Of a stretch of DNA of 64,000 nt, positions 43,869-54,046 are shown in pieces. This DNA is from Sulfitobacter brevis (GTDB lineage Bacteria; Pseudomonadota; Alphaproteobacteria; Rhodobacterales; Rhodobacteraceae): NCBI RefSeq assembly GCF_900112755.1, contig NZ_FOMW01000002.1:337029-401028 (forward strand). The letters are read 5' to 3'. The notes beneath the pieces were generated by a model. That model saw nothing but the letters and a program-made list of their open reading frames with translations. It had not been told where the DNA came from and did not search any database. A program made the translations under genes and the position numbers. Numbering within the stretch: position 1 is the stretch's first letter; each line of letters opens with the position of its first letter.

Positions 43869-44660
43869 ATGGGTCAATCACGGTCGCCAGCAGAATTGCG
43901 CAATATGCTGGGCGCAAACTTGCGCCGGTTGGCAACCGATTACGAATCGGTTTCGCTGCTCTCTCGTGACCTCGGCATAAACAGAACCCAATTTAACCGC
44001 TATCTTTCCAGCGAAAGCTTTCCGCGCCCTGATGTACTGGCGCGTATTTGTGCATTTTTCAATGTTGATGCCCGAATATTGCTCGAACCAATTGAAAGCC
44101 TCACGGGAAAGCAGGACCCGATCAATAACCCCTATCTACGTAATTTCGTCGGCAGCGGCGTTGTCGGTGTGTCAGAAAATAAGTTTCCCAGCGGTTTTTA
44201 TCGTTTCTCAAGACGTAGTTTTGTCGACGTCGATGTATTCACAGTTGGCATCGTTTATGTCTTCCGCCGCGACGCCAGCACCTATCTGCGGGGCTATGAA
44301 ACAGTCGGGGCTATGAAAATCCAGAACCTGCCGACAGATACGGCATCGCGCGAATTTCGCGGGCTATTCATCCAGCAAGATGATGGTGTTTCGGTCATTG
44401 CCTCGCGCAACAACGCGATGACCTGCTCCTTCAATTACCTTAGCCCCGTCGCCTCATTTCAGAATAATTTCTGGGTCGGATATGCGACGCGCACAATTCC
44501 TGATGATCCGGAAGGCCAGCGCGCGACGCGGCTGGTGTATGAGTATCTGGGCAATGCAGCCAAGGCGCTGGCCGTCGCGCGCACCTGCGGCTTTTGCGAT
44601 GCAGCCGAATTACCTGCGTTTCATCGCCGTTTGCTCAAGCCGGATCAACCTTTCGCGTAA
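43869..44660 (+). CDS. Helix-turn-helix (XRE-like) transcriptional regulator
   Basis: 263 residues from the ATG at 43869 (MGQSRSPAELRNMLG, AAAGGTG upstream); a GTG at 43830 with GGGAGA would add 13 residues. The N-terminal HTH (about 8-65) has SLLSRDLGINRTQFNRYLSS and FPRPDVLARICAFFNVDARI. The C-terminal 190 residues form an unassigned sensor-like domain with GFYRFSRRSFVDVDVFTVGI. A probable DNA-binding regulator with no known ligand. Nested palindromes lie about 100-150 bp upstream. The Rieske oxygenase gene follows by 96 bp, so it may control that gene. Confidence 0.75.
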   Translation: MGQSRSPAELRNMLGANLRRLATDYESVSLLSRDLGINRTQFNRYLSSESFPRPDVLARICAFFNVDARILLEPIESLTGKQDPINNPYLRNFVGSGVVGVSENKFPSGFYRFSRRSFVDVDVFTVGIVYVFRRDASTYLRGYETVGAMKIQNLPTDTASREFRGLFIQQDDGVSVIASRNNAMTCSFNYLSPVASFQNNFWVGYATRTIPDDPEGQRATRLVYEYLGNAAKALAVARTCGFCDAAELPAFHRRLLKPDQPFA

Positions 44661-44756
44661 GGCCCGCCCATGTCGCGGCTGAAAAACTTAATGTCGTTGT
44701 AAGAAAACCACTTTCGCCAAAAGCTGCTAGCCTTGCTCTATCATCAGGAGCCCAGC

Positions 44757-45917
44757 ATGCAGCATCCGATAACCGATCTGAGCACCGTTCGCCGTCCCAT
44801 AGAAAACGCCAACGGCTTGCCGAACGCCCATTACATTGACCCGCAGACCTATGCCGAGGAGCGCCAAGCGGTGCTGTTTGACAACTGGGCCGGATTGGCC
44901 GTCGCCGCCGATGTGCCCGAGGTCGGCGACGCGGTGCCGATTGATTTTGCCGGCATGCCGCTCTTTTTCGTGCGGGATCGTCAAAATCAGGTTCGGGTCT
45001 TTCAGAACACCTGCCGCCATCGCGGCATGATCCTGATTGATGCGCCGCGCAAGATCGAGGGCGCAATCCGCTGCCCCTACCATTCATGGTGCTATTCGAC
45101 CGAAGGCGCTTTGGTCAGCACGCCCCACGTCGGCGGACCGGGTCAAAATACCCATGCGGGCATTGACCGCGCGCTTTTGGGGCTGATCGAAATCCGCAGT
45201 TTTATCTGGATGGACGTGATCTTCGTCAATGTCTCCAACGCCGCCCCGCCCTTCGAGGTCGCCAATGCCGATCTGCTGGCGCGGTGGGCCGAATTCGACA
45301 AGCCGCTCTATCACGGCGGTGCAGACAGCCGCTTTCAACTAGAGGTGAACTGCAACTGGAAGCTCGCCGTCGAGAATTATTGCGAAAGCTATCATCTGCC
45401 TTGGGTACATCCGGGATTAAACAGCTACTCCCGGCTTGAAGATCACTACCACATTGAACAGGCTGGAAAATTCTCGGGCCAAGGTACTTGGGTCTACCGC
45501 CAGCTTAAGAATGACAATGGCAGCACCTTCCCCGATTTTGCCGATATTGATGAGAAGTGGAACACGGCGGCAGAGTATATTTCCGTCTATCCTAACGTGC
45601 TTTTGGGCGTGCACCGCGATCACAGCTTTGTATTGGTGCTGCTCCCTCAGGGTACTGAAAAAACGGTAGAAAATGTGCATCTCTACTACGCCAAGCCAAA
45701 CACCGATGCCGACTTGCGCGCGCGCAATGCCGAACAGTGGAAGAGCGTCTTTGCCGAAGATATTTCGGTCGTTGAAGGGATGCAGCGCGGGCGTCACGGG
45801 GTCCAGTTTGATGGCGGGCGCTTCTCGGCTGTGATGGACGGGCCGACGCATATGTTCCACGATTGGGTCGCCGCCCAGATGCAGCGGCACCGCAGGCCGC
45901 CTGACGCCGCCGAATGA
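44757..45917 (+). CDS. Rieske-type aromatic ring-hydroxylating oxygenase, alpha subunit
   Basis: 386 residues from the ATG at 44757, with CAGGAG 6 nt upstream. The Rieske [2Fe-2S] site is C-R-H in TCRHRGMILI and C-x-x-H in IRCPYHSWCY. The mononuclear iron site is in VENYCESYHLPWVHPGLN, giving the two histidines. The family includes ring dioxygenases and also N-demethylases or monooxygenases of quaternary amines. With the dehydrogenase paralogues at 2.5-9 kb in the same genome, a methylated-amine substrate is plausible but unproven. No reductase gene is adjacent. Confidence 0.85.
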   Translation: MQHPITDLSTVRRPIENANGLPNAHYIDPQTYAEERQAVLFDNWAGLAVAADVPEVGDAVPIDFAGMPLFFVRDRQNQVRVFQNTCRHRGMILIDAPRKIEGAIRCPYHSWCYSTEGALVSTPHVGGPGQNTHAGIDRALLGLIEIRSFIWMDVIFVNVSNAAPPFEVANADLLARWAEFDKPLYHGGADSRFQLEVNCNWKLAVENYCESYHLPWVHPGLNSYSRLEDHYHIEQAGKFSGQGTWVYRQLKNDNGSTFPDFADIDEKWNTAAEYISVYPNVLLGVHRDHSFVLVLLPQGTEKTVENVHLYYAKPNTDADLRARNAEQWKSVFAEDISVVEGMQRGRHGVQFDGGRFSAVMDGPTHMFHDWVAAQMQRHRRPPDAAE

Positions 45918-46156
45918 TCGCGCTGGATACCCGGTTGCTCGCGGCCCATGCGGGGGGCGATCTGGCGGCTCTGGTAACGCTCTACCGTGAGGCGGCCGAT
46001 GCCGCGACCGATGCGCAGGCCAGCGCCTTCTATCTCACCCACGCCCATGTCTTTGCGCTGGAGGCTGGCCATCCCACCGCCGCACAATTGCGCCAACGTC
46101 TGATCGACCAAGGCCGCGAGGCGCCCCTGCCCGCGCCCACGCCGCCGCTCAGATAA
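45914..46156 (+). CDS. Small conserved helical protein
   Basis: 80 residues beginning MIALDTRLLAAHAGGDLAAL. It is Ala-rich and helical (LYREAADAATDAQASAFYLT, HAHVFALEAGHP), resembling a TPR-like pair of helices. The ATGA overlap with the Rieske oxygenase gene shows translational coupling, so a function linked to that enzyme is likely. Its end overlaps the convergent amidase end by 8 bp. Not recognised by family. Confidence 0.65.
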   Translation: MIALDTRLLAAHAGGDLAALVTLYREAADAATDAQASAFYLTHAHVFALEAGHPTAAQLRQRLIDQGREAPLPAPTPPLR

Positions 46157-47558
46157 CCGGCGGTTGTTGTTGCGGCCACCGGGTCGCTTGATGCCAGTCC
46201 TGCGCCAGTTGCAAAAGCCGCGCATCGCTGCCCCGCGGGCCAATAAGTTGCAGCCCGTTGGGCAGGCCATTGGCTCCAAAACCGCTAGGAACATTGACAA
46301 CAGGCAAGCCCAGCAGTGAGGCCGGAATAACCACCTGCATCCAGCGGTGATAGGTATCCATCGCGACGCCCGCAATCTCCTTGGGATAATCCTGCGTCAC
46401 GTCAAATGGCCAGATTTGCGCTGAGGGCAGTACAAGAACATCCACCTCGTTAAACAGGCTCGCAGCGGTGCGGAACCAGTCCGAGCGGATCACGCTGGCG
46501 CGGTGTACCTCCATGGCGCTGAAGCCAAGACCGCGCTCAATCTCCCACAGGGCGGTGTCTTTCAGCTTGGGGCGACGCCGGGCATCGGCATAAATCTCGC
46601 CCAAGCCCGCCGCGACCGAGAAGGAACGCAGGGTGATCCAACTTTGCCACATCAGATCGGCATCGAAGGGCGCGGCAATCGGCGCGACGTGATGGCCAAG
46701 CCCTTGCATCTGGGTCAGGGCAGACTCGCTTAGCGCCAGAATCCCCTCGTCGCAGGGCAGAGCCCCCCCCCAATCCCCAAGCCACCCCAAGCGCTGGCGC
46801 GGCAAGGGATTGGAAAGCTGCGGCAGGGTGTTGGACACAGGTAAGCTGTGTGGCTGGCGCGGGTCAGGCCCGCTCATCGTGTCAAGCAAGGCTGCAAGGT
46901 CGCTAGGGCTGCGTGCCATCGGGCCAGAGGTCGCGAGTTGATGCAGGAACATATCGCCCTCCGGCTCCCCAGGCACCCGCCCCCACGTCGGGCGCATACC
47001 GTAAACATTGTTCCAGCCTGCCGGATTTCGCAGTGATCCCATCATATCCGAGCCATCCGCGACACAGACCATCCGCGTCGCCAGTGCTGCCGCCGCCCCG
47101 CCTGAGGAGCCGCCCGCCGAGCGGGTGACATCATAGGGGTTGGTCGTCGCGCCATGCACCGGGTTGAAGGTATGCGAACCTAAGCCGAATTCGGGCGTAT
47201 TGGTCTTGCCGATAATAAGCGCACCCGCCGCACGAAGCCGCGCCACCATCAGATCATCATGCGCTGCCGGGTGCCCTGCAAATAGGGTCGAACCCATCGA
47301 GGTTGGCAACCCCGCCGCATTGGCAAGGTCCTTGATCGCCATCGGGATGCCATGCAGCCAACCCTTGCGCGGGGCGGCATCGGCGGCGCGGGCCTCAGTC
47401 ATCAAAGTGTCGCGGTCGCGCAGCGAGACCACGGCATTAACGGTGCCATTCACCGCCTCGATTCGGTCGAGCGTTGCAGTCATTAACTCTTCGGCGGAAA
47501 GCTTGCGGTCCTCAAGCAATGCCGAGACGCCAACCGCGTCCTGCTCCAGTATATCCAT
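46149..47558 (-). CDS. Amidase (amidase signature family)
   Basis: 469 residues. The Ser-cisSer-Lys triad is visible: Lys in GIPMAIKDLANAAGLPTSMG, the Gly/Ser-rich signature RSAGGSSGGAAAALATRMV and the nucleophilic Ser in ADGSDMMGSLRNPAGWNNVY. It hydrolyses amides to acids and ammonia; the exact substrate is not readable. The 3' end overlaps the small helical gene by 8 bp. It is read toward, and ends at, the Rieske oxygenase unit. Confidence 0.86.
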   Translation of the reverse strand: MDILEQDAVGVSALLEDRKLSAEELMTATLDRIEAVNGTVNAVVSLRDRDTLMTEARAADAAPRKGWLHGIPMAIKDLANAAGLPTSMGSTLFAGHPAAHDDLMVARLRAAGALIIGKTNTPEFGLGSHTFNPVHGATTNPYDVTRSAGGSSGGAAAALATRMVCVADGSDMMGSLRNPAGWNNVYGMRPTWGRVPGEPEGDMFLHQLATSGPMARSPSDLAALLDTMSGPDPRQPHSLPVSNTLPQLSNPLPRQRLGWLGDWGGALPCDEGILALSESALTQMQGLGHHVAPIAAPFDADLMWQSWITLRSFSVAAGLGEIYADARRRPKLKDTALWEIERGLGFSAMEVHRASVIRSDWFRTAASLFNEVDVLVLPSAQIWPFDVTQDYPKEIAGVAMDTYHRWMQVVIPASLLGLPVVNVPSGFGANGLPNGLQLIGPRGSDARLLQLAQDWHQATRWPQQQPPVI

Positions 47559-47637
47559 GCCGGCTAAACCCCTGCTGCCAAATCAATTGACAACAGCGTA
47601 GTCACAGGACGGCACCTTCGCCATAGTCTTTTGCGGC

Positions 47638-48762
47638 TTAGCTGCCCTGAGCTTCGGCGCGGCTTTTGCCCGACACCGCAAGCGCCAGCGTCGCGCCCAT
47701 TAACCCGTCGAGATCCCCGTCGAGCACACCTTTGGTATCCGAGGTCTCGTAGTTGGTGCGCAGGTCCTTGACCATCTGGTAAGGCTGCAAAACGTAGGAC
47801 CGGATCTGGTTGCCCCAGCCAGCGTCGCCCGCGCTTTCGTGGGCCTCGTTGACCAGCACCGAACGTTTATCCAGCTCCATCTGATACAGACGGCTTTTCA
47901 GCGCCTTCATCGCGATGTCGCGGTTCTGGTGCTGGGACTTGACCGAGCTTGTCACCACGATCCCCGTGGGGTGGTGGGTGATGCGCACAGCGGAATCGGT
48001 GGTGTTGACGTGCTGACCGCCCGCACCGGACGACCGGTAGGTATCAATGCGGATATCCGACTGGTTCACCTCAATTTCGATATTGTCATCAACCACCGGA
48101 TAGACCTTCACCGAGGTAAAGGACGTGTGCCGTTTGGCAGCAGAATCGAACGGCGAAATCCGCACCAAACGGTGCACACCGGATTCAGACTTCAGCCACC
48201 CGTAAGCATTGGTGCCGCTGATCTTGTAGGTGACCGACTTGATACCCGCCTCTTCGCCCGCGCTCTCGGCCTGAAGCTCGACCTTATAGCCTTTCTTCTC
48301 GGCCCAGCGGACATACATCCGCGCCAGCATCGACGCCCAGTCGCAAGACTCGGTGCCGCCCGCGCCTGCGTTGACTTCCAAGAAGGTGTCATTGCCATCG
48401 GCCTCGCCATCCAGCAGCGCTTCCAGCTCTTTCTGGGCGGCTTTTCCGGCCAGTGCTTTCAGCGCGGCTTCGGCCTCGGCGACGACTTCGGCATCGTCTT
48501 CCATCTCGCCCATCTCGATCAGCTCGACGTTGTCGGCCAGCTCCTGCTTGATGCCCTCATAGGTGGCGATGGCATCGACCAGCATCTGCCGGTCGCGCAT
48601 CAGCTTTTGCGCGGCTTCAGGATCATCCCACAGGGTCGGGTCCTCAACGCGGGCATTAAATTCCTCCAGCCGGAAGGCTGCGGTCTCAACATCCAGCCGC
48701 TGCGCCAACAGCTCCAGCGACTTGCCGGTTTGATCTGCGAAATTCTGTGCTTCTGCGCGCAT
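47638..48762 (-). CDS. prfB: Peptide chain release factor 2
   Basis: 374 residues in one continuous frame, so there is no programmed frameshift as in E. coli. The RF2 tripeptide SPF is in [13 protein letters not shown] and the catalytic GGQ in [19 protein letters not shown]. It recognises UGA and UAA stop codons. The Trp-containing helix ([18 protein letters not shown]) is normal. It lies directly after mrcA in the same direction, an arrangement I have seen in related bacteria. Confidence 0.95.
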   Translation of the reverse strand: MRAEAQNFADQTGKSLELLAQRLDVETAAFRLEEFNARVEDPTLWDDPEAAQKLMRDRQMLVDAIATYEGIKQELADNVELIEMGEMEDDAEVVAEAEAALKALAGKAAQKELEALLDGEADGNDTFLEVNAGAGGTESCDWASMLARMYVRWAEKKGYKVELQAESAGEEAGIKSVTYKISGTNAYGWLKSESGVHRLVRISPFDSAAKRHTSFTSVKVYPVVDDNIEIEVNQSDIRIDTYRSSGAGGQHVNTTDSAVRITHHPTGIVVTSSVKSQHQNRDIAMKALKSRLYQMELDKRSVLVNEAHESAGDAGWGNQIRSYVLQPYQMVKDLRTNYETSDTKGVLDGDLDGLMGATLALAVSGKSRAEAQGS

Positions 48763-48862
48763 TTATGCCTGCCTTTGAATGGGTCCGGACCGAGATAAAC
48801 CAGTGCCGCCGCAACAACAAGCCATCGGCTGCGGTTGCCCCGCCCCGACGGCCCAAGTTTGA

Positions 48863-51517
48863 TTAATAAAGCCCGCCCGAAGAGAGCGTGCCAAAGCTCG
48901 CCTTGGGGCCAACCACGGCCTTGCGACCGGTCGATGTCGTGACCTGACGTGCCGGTGCGCGGGCAACATCCTCAACCAGCGGCAAATCCGCCCCCATGGC
49001 AAAGCCGCCATCGAAGGTGATGCCAAAGATTGGCTCTTCGCCCTCGCGGAAGCACTCCGACACCACATTCTTGCCAGAGGCACCATCGCTCAACCGCGCG
49101 CCGGTGAAACGGTCGATGTTGATAAACACACAGCCATCGGGCACCGAGAACGGGCCGCCACCGTATTTCTTGATCGCTTGGCTCATGAAGCGCTGGAACA
49201 CCGGCCCGCACATGCCCGCGCCATAGGCGCTGCGGCCCAGCGAGCGCGGGGTGTCAAAACCGATGTAGCAGCCCGCGACGATGTTGGATGAAAAGCCGAT
49301 GAACCACACATCTTTGGCGTCGTTGGTTGTACCGGTCTTGCCCGCAATCGGAACCGGCAAGTTAATGGCACCAGCGGCGGTGCCACGGTCGACAACGCCT
49401 TTCATCATCGAGGTCAGCTGGTATGCGGTGATCGGGTCCATCACCCGCTCACGGTTTGAAATAACCCGAGGCGCCAAACCAGCCGCAAGGTCAGCCAACT
49501 TACAGTCATTACAAATCCGCTCGTCATGCTGATAAACCGTGCGGCCATAACGGTCCTGCACGCGGTCCACGAGGGTCGGTTGCACACGCTCGCCGCCATT
49601 GGCAAACATCGCATAGGCAGCGGCCATCTGGTAAAGGGTGGTTTCCTGCGAGCCCAGAGCGTTGGCCAGAACCGGCGACAGATCGTCGTACACACCGAAC
49701 CTTTCGGCATAGCTGCCTACGACATCCATGCCGACTTCTTGCGCCAGACGAATGGTCATCAGGTTGCGCGACTGTTCAATGCCTGTGCGCAGCGGCGTCG
49801 GGCCGTAGAATTTGTTAGATGAGTTGCGCGGCCGCCAGACGCCTTGCGGCGTATCAATCTCGATAGGGGCGTCAACGACGATGGTCGCGGGGCTATAGCC
49901 TGAATCCAGTGCTGCGGCATAGACGAACGGTTTGAACGAGGAACCTGGCTGGCGATTGGCCTGGGTAGCGCGGTTAAACACGCTGTCCTGATAGGAAAAG
50001 CCCCCCTGCATCGAGATCACCCGACCGGTGTTCACGTCCATCGCAACAAAGGCACCCTGCACCTCGGGCACCTGCCGCAGGGTCCAGCGAATGAAGCTAC
50101 CATCGTCATCGGTGGTCATCTTGCGCACCAGCACAACATCGCCCTGCTCGACCAGATCGCCGGCGACCTGCGCGCGGTCGGCCAGCTTGCCATCGGCCAG
50201 CCGTTTTCGGGCCCATTGCGCATCTTTCGCAGGGATCCAATGGCCGCCATCCACTTCGTCGACACCTTCGATGCCGATCCGCGCATCTTGGCTGCCGACT
50301 TCCAGCACCACAGCGGGATACCACTTGTTTTCCAGCGTAATATCGCGTGGCACCCGCAGCGCATCCAAGGCTGCACGCCAGTTTTCTTCGCTACCAAGCT
50401 GATCGAGCGGGATTTTCTTGCCTGTGCCGCGCCAGACCCCGACGCCACGGTCATATTGTTCAAGCTGGATGCGCAGCGCCTCGGCGGCGACCGGCTGCAT
50501 CTCGTTGTCGATGGTGGCACGAACGGTCAAACCGCCGGTGAAAAACTCGCCCTCCCCGAAGTTTTCCGACAGTTGGCGGCGGATTTCATCGGTGAAGTAA
50601 TCCCGCGGGGGCAGCTCTTCCTTGAAGCTCTCGAAGTCGCCGTTCTGGACCGAGCGCAGCGGCTCTGCCACTTCGATTTCATAGGCCGCATCAGTGATAT
50701 AGCCGTTTTCGTTCATTTCGCGCAGCACGAAATTGCGCCGCGACAACAGCCGGTCCTTGCGGCGCACCGGATGATAATCCGACGGCGCTTTTGGCAGCGA
50801 GGCCAAGAAAGCCGCCTCATGCGGGGCCAATTCACTCAGCGTTTTGTTAAAATAGGTCTGGCTGGCCGCCGCGACGCCGTAAGAGTTCTGCCCGAGGAAA
50901 ATCTCGTTCATATAGAGTTCGAGAATTTTCTCCTTATCGAGCGCCTTTTCGATGCGTGCGGCGAGGATGATTTCCTTGATCTTCCGTTCAGCTCGCCGGT
51001 CACCCGAAAGCAGAAAGTTCTTCATCACCTGTTGTGTGATCGTCGACGCACCGCGCACGTCGCGCCCGCCCGACTTCACCGCATCAACAGCGGCGGCGGC
51101 GATGCCGCGCAGGTCATAGCCTTCGTGGGTGTAAAAGTTTTTGTCTTCCGCAGAGATGAACGCCTGCTTCACCAGATCGGGAATCGTATTGGCAGGGGCA
51201 AAGAGCCGCCGCTCGGTCGCAAATTCATCGATCAGACGACCTTGGCCGGAATAAATCCGGCTGATGGTCGGCGGGGTATATTGCGCAAGGCTCTCGTGGC
51301 TCGGCAGATCACGGCCATAAACCCAGAAAAGTGCGCCGAAAGTCAGCGCAACCATGCCAATGCTCATGGTCAGAGTGGTAAAGATACCACCCAGAAAAGA
51401 CAGGATAAACCGGAACAAAAAAGCCACCGCCACTTTAGGGAAAACACGTACCCGTGGGCTATACAGGAAGCTTGGCGGATCGTCAAAACACGACGCAGCG
51501 ACAAAGGGGCGAAACAT
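48863..51517 (-). CDS. mrcA: Penicillin-binding protein 1A (bifunctional peptidoglycan synthase)
   Basis: Up to 884 residues. Glycosyltransferase motifs: EDKNFYTHEGYD (catalytic Glu), RGASTITQQVMKNFLLSGD and KILELYMNEIFLGQNSYGV. Transpeptidase motifs: S-x-x-K in QPGSSFKPFVYAAALD, S-x-N in EQSRNLMTIR and KTG in IAGKTGTTNDAKD. It polymerises and cross-links peptidoglycan at the inner membrane. The true start is uncertain: the ATG at 51517 lies 32 bp after the amidase gene, but relatives begin near LFRFILSFLGGIF, which could be a TTG start at 51418. It forms an operon with the amidase upstream and prfB downstream. Confidence 0.92.
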   Translation of the reverse strand: MFRPFVAASCFDDPPSFLYSPRVRVFPKVAVAFLFRFILSFLGGIFTTLTMSIGMVALTFGALFWVYGRDLPSHESLAQYTPPTISRIYSGQGRLIDEFATERRLFAPANTIPDLVKQAFISAEDKNFYTHEGYDLRGIAAAAVDAVKSGGRDVRGASTITQQVMKNFLLSGDRRAERKIKEIILAARIEKALDKEKILELYMNEIFLGQNSYGVAAASQTYFNKTLSELAPHEAAFLASLPKAPSDYHPVRRKDRLLSRRNFVLREMNENGYITDAAYEIEVAEPLRSVQNGDFESFKEELPPRDYFTDEIRRQLSENFGEGEFFTGGLTVRATIDNEMQPVAAEALRIQLEQYDRGVGVWRGTGKKIPLDQLGSEENWRAALDALRVPRDITLENKWYPAVVLEVGSQDARIGIEGVDEVDGGHWIPAKDAQWARKRLADGKLADRAQVAGDLVEQGDVVLVRKMTTDDDGSFIRWTLRQVPEVQGAFVAMDVNTGRVISMQGGFSYQDSVFNRATQANRQPGSSFKPFVYAAALDSGYSPATIVVDAPIEIDTPQGVWRPRNSSNKFYGPTPLRTGIEQSRNLMTIRLAQEVGMDVVGSYAERFGVYDDLSPVLANALGSQETTLYQMAAAYAMFANGGERVQPTLVDRVQDRYGRTVYQHDERICNDCKLADLAAGLAPRVISNRERVMDPITAYQLTSMMKGVVDRGTAAGAINLPVPIAGKTGTTNDAKDVWFIGFSSNIVAGCYIGFDTPRSLGRSAYGAGMCGPVFQRFMSQAIKKYGGGPFSVPDGCVFINIDRFTGARLSDGASGKNVVSECFREGEEPIFGITFDGGFAMGADLPLVEDVARAPARQVTTSTGRKAVVGPKASFGTLSSGGLY

Positions 51518-51548
51518 CGCCCATTAAAGGTGCTGTTGTGGCGCGGAA

Positions 51549-52778
51549 TTATTGCCAGACCAGCGGCTTGCGCGCGGCGTCCTCGTCGCGCCATTTCATC
51601 ACCGCATCGGCCATTGCGCCCACCATCAGCGCCCGCCACACCGGATCACGCAGGTTGGCCAGATCGCGCGGCGCACTCAAAAAGCCAAGCTCGACCAGAA
51701 CCGAAGGGATATCGGCCGATTTCAACACCGAAAACCCTGCATTGCGCTGGGGATGCCGGTTCATCGGGCCACCAACAGCGGTCATCCCTGCGACCAACAC
51801 AGTGGCCAGCGCTTTCGAGCGTGGCTCAGTCTCTTGGCGCGCCAGATCAAGCAGCACACCGGCCACCTGATCATCCGAACCGGTCAAATCCGCGCCTGCG
51901 ATGATGTCCGAACGATCGTGCCGCGCCGCCAGATGCTCGGTCGCAGAATCACTGGCCTCGTCTGACAGAGTATAGACCGTGGCCCCCTTGGCCCCGCCCT
52001 GAATCAGATTGTCTGCGTGAAGCGAGATGAACACATCCGCGTTCATCTGATGCGCAATGGCGACGCGATTTTCCAGCGCCACAAAGATATCATCATCACG
52101 GGTCAGCACTGCCTCCGCGCCGGTGCGCCGGAGCGCCTCCTGCAATGCGCGGGCAAAGCTGAGCATCAGCGCTTTCTCTTGAATGCCATCGGTTTCAGCG
52201 CCCGGATCAATGCCGCCATGACCGGGATCAATGACCACGACGAACTGGTCGGCTGTGGTATTTGCGGGCTTGGGGGCTTGGGTCAATGCGGCGGTCCATG
52301 CCGGATCAACCGGCGTGCCTGCCCGCGCAGCAAAGGTTGCCGCATCCACTGGGGCCAGTGTGATCTCAAGCGTGGCCGCGCCGGTACTGCTGTTCACCGG
52401 CATGCCAATTTCGCTGGGCAGCATCGGCTCGGTCAGATCGGCGACCAGACGCGACCAGCCGGGCTGGAACGCACCAAAGCGCACGGCCCCGACCCGCCCC
52501 GCCTCCGGCAGAAGTTTCTCCGCCGCGACCGCAGACCAGTCAGCTTCGCGGAAATCGACGATAAGCCGCGCTGGATCATCCAGCAAGAAGACGCGAAACG
52601 GCACCCCCTGACTGAGCGCCACCGTAATATAGGTTTTGCCAAACCAGCCGTCGGCGATCTCGCTTTGGGCCGGATTAACCCGCGCCAATGCGGTCAATTC
52701 CTGCGCCTGCGCCAGTGGCACAGCCCCTTGGACGCCGATCAATACCAGCGCCATCACCTTGAATATCCCGCGCATCAT
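51549..52778 (-). CDS. N-acetylmuramoyl-L-alanine amidase (AmiC-type, AMIN + Amidase_3)
   Basis: 409 residues with a signal peptide (IFKVMALVLIGVQGAVPLAQ then A-Q-A). The AMIN-type domain (about 30-140) targets the septum. The zinc amidase domain starts VVIDPGHGGIDPGAE with ligands His and Glu, continues FISLHADNLIQGGAKGATVY and ends with a late Glu (VLVELGFLSAPRDLANL). It cleaves peptides from glycan strands during cell separation. It is the first gene of the amidase-mrcA-prfB run. Confidence 0.9.
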   Translation of the reverse strand: MMRGIFKVMALVLIGVQGAVPLAQAQELTALARVNPAQSEIADGWFGKTYITVALSQGVPFRVFLLDDPARLIVDFREADWSAVAAEKLLPEAGRVGAVRFGAFQPGWSRLVADLTEPMLPSEIGMPVNSSTGAATLEITLAPVDAATFAARAGTPVDPAWTAALTQAPKPANTTADQFVVVIDPGHGGIDPGAETDGIQEKALMLSFARALQEALRRTGAEAVLTRDDDIFVALENRVAIAHQMNADVFISLHADNLIQGGAKGATVYTLSDEASDSATEHLAARHDRSDIIAGADLTGSDDQVAGVLLDLARQETEPRSKALATVLVAGMTAVGGPMNRHPQRNAGFSVLKSADIPSVLVELGFLSAPRDLANLRDPVWRALMVGAMADAVMKWRDEDAARKPLVWQ

Positions 52779-52819
52779 ATCACCGCCCGACGCCTGTTAT
52801 TTTGCGCGACCCTAGCACC

Positions 52820-53962
52820 TCAGCGCGCGGCCATAAAGGCTTTGAGCCGCGCCAGACCTTCGACGATATCGGCGGTGCTGCGGGCATAGGAAAAACGCAG
52901 GGTCTTGTGGCCGCGCAAGGGGTCAAAATCCAAGCCCGGCGTCACAGCAACGCCTGCCTTTTCAAGGATTTCAGCGGCGAAGCTGCGGCTGTCGTCGGTG
53001 AGTGCGGAGACATCGGCATAGACGTAAAAAGCCCCGTCCGGCGGTGCGATTTCGGTGAACCCTGCCTGCGGCAAGCCTTCGAGCATCAATTGGCGGTTGG
53101 TGCGGTAGACATCCATATTGGTCTGCAACTCGGCGTCGCAGTCCATCGCGGCCAACGCGGCGACCTGACTGGCGTGAGGTGCGCAAATGAACATGTTTTG
53201 CGCGATCCGCTCGACCACGCGCACATGATCGGGCGGCACCACCATCCAGCCGACCCGCCAACCGGTCATCGAAAAATACTTCGAAAAGGAGTTGATCACA
53301 TAGGCGTCGTCAGTGATTTCCAGCGCGGTGACGGCCTTCTTCTCATACTCGATGCCGTGATAGATCTCGTCGGAGATAAAGGAGGTGTCCGTCTCGGCGC
53401 AGGCACCGATCAGCGCGCCCATCGCGGATTTATCAAGCATTGTGCCGGTCGGGTTCGCGGGAGACGCCACCAGCAATCCTGCAAGGTCCATGCCCGCGAA
53501 ATCCGACGGCACAGGCTGATAGCGGTTTTGCGCAGCAGTGGGCAGATCGACCGGATCGAGCGCCAGCGCTTTGAGAATTTGCCGATAACTCGGATAGCCG
53601 GGCGCGCCAATGCCAACGCGGTCGCCAGTGTCAAAAAGTGCTGTGAAGGACAGAATGAAACCGCCCGACGATCCCGACGTCACAACCACCCGCGAAGGAT
53701 CAAGATCAACGTCGTACCACTCGCCGTACATCTGCGCGATCCGTGCGCGCAATGCGGGCAACCCCAGCGCCACGGTATAACCGAGGGGCGCGTCGGCCAT
53801 GGCTTTACTCAACGCTTCGGATGCCCCCGAGGGTGCACCGGTGCCAGGCTGGCCGACCTCCATATGGATGATATGACGGCCTGCCGCTTCGGCTGCGGCG
53901 GCGGCTTGCATGACATCCATCACAATAAAGGGATCGACGGCAGACCGGGTTGAAATGCGCAT
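52820..53962 (-). CDS. PLP-dependent aminotransferase (class I/II)
   Basis: 380 residues from the ATG at 53962, which has TAGGAGC 6 nt upstream; the frame from 53995 lacks a site. Fold-type I motifs are VTSGSSGGFILSF, SPANPTGTMLDKSAM, FISDEIYHGIEY and the PLP lysine in INSFSKYFSMTGWRVGWMV. It transfers amino groups between an amino acid and a 2-oxoacid; substrate range unknown, with aromatic, aspartate or alanine types all possible. It is divergent from the DsbA-like pair. Confidence 0.87.
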   Translation of the reverse strand: MRISTRSAVDPFIVMDVMQAAAAAEAAGRHIIHMEVGQPGTGAPSGASEALSKAMADAPLGYTVALGLPALRARIAQMYGEWYDVDLDPSRVVVTSGSSGGFILSFTALFDTGDRVGIGAPGYPSYRQILKALALDPVDLPTAAQNRYQPVPSDFAGMDLAGLLVASPANPTGTMLDKSAMGALIGACAETDTSFISDEIYHGIEYEKKAVTALEITDDAYVINSFSKYFSMTGWRVGWMVVPPDHVRVVERIAQNMFICAPHASQVAALAAMDCDAELQTNMDVYRTNRQLMLEGLPQAGFTEIAPPDGAFYVYADVSALTDDSRSFAAEILEKAGVAVTPGLDFDPLRGHKTLRFSYARSTADIVEGLARLKAFMAAR

Positions 53963-54046
53963 GGGCTTGCTCCTAGGATTGCGATGTGGTTTCACCGCGT
54001 CCAGCAGCCCCCGTCAACCCTCGGGCTATAGCAAAAGGTTTATAAC

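Noticed and set aside
47638..48762. Programmed frameshift in prfB
   Set aside because: The gene is one continuous frame with a normal N-terminus.
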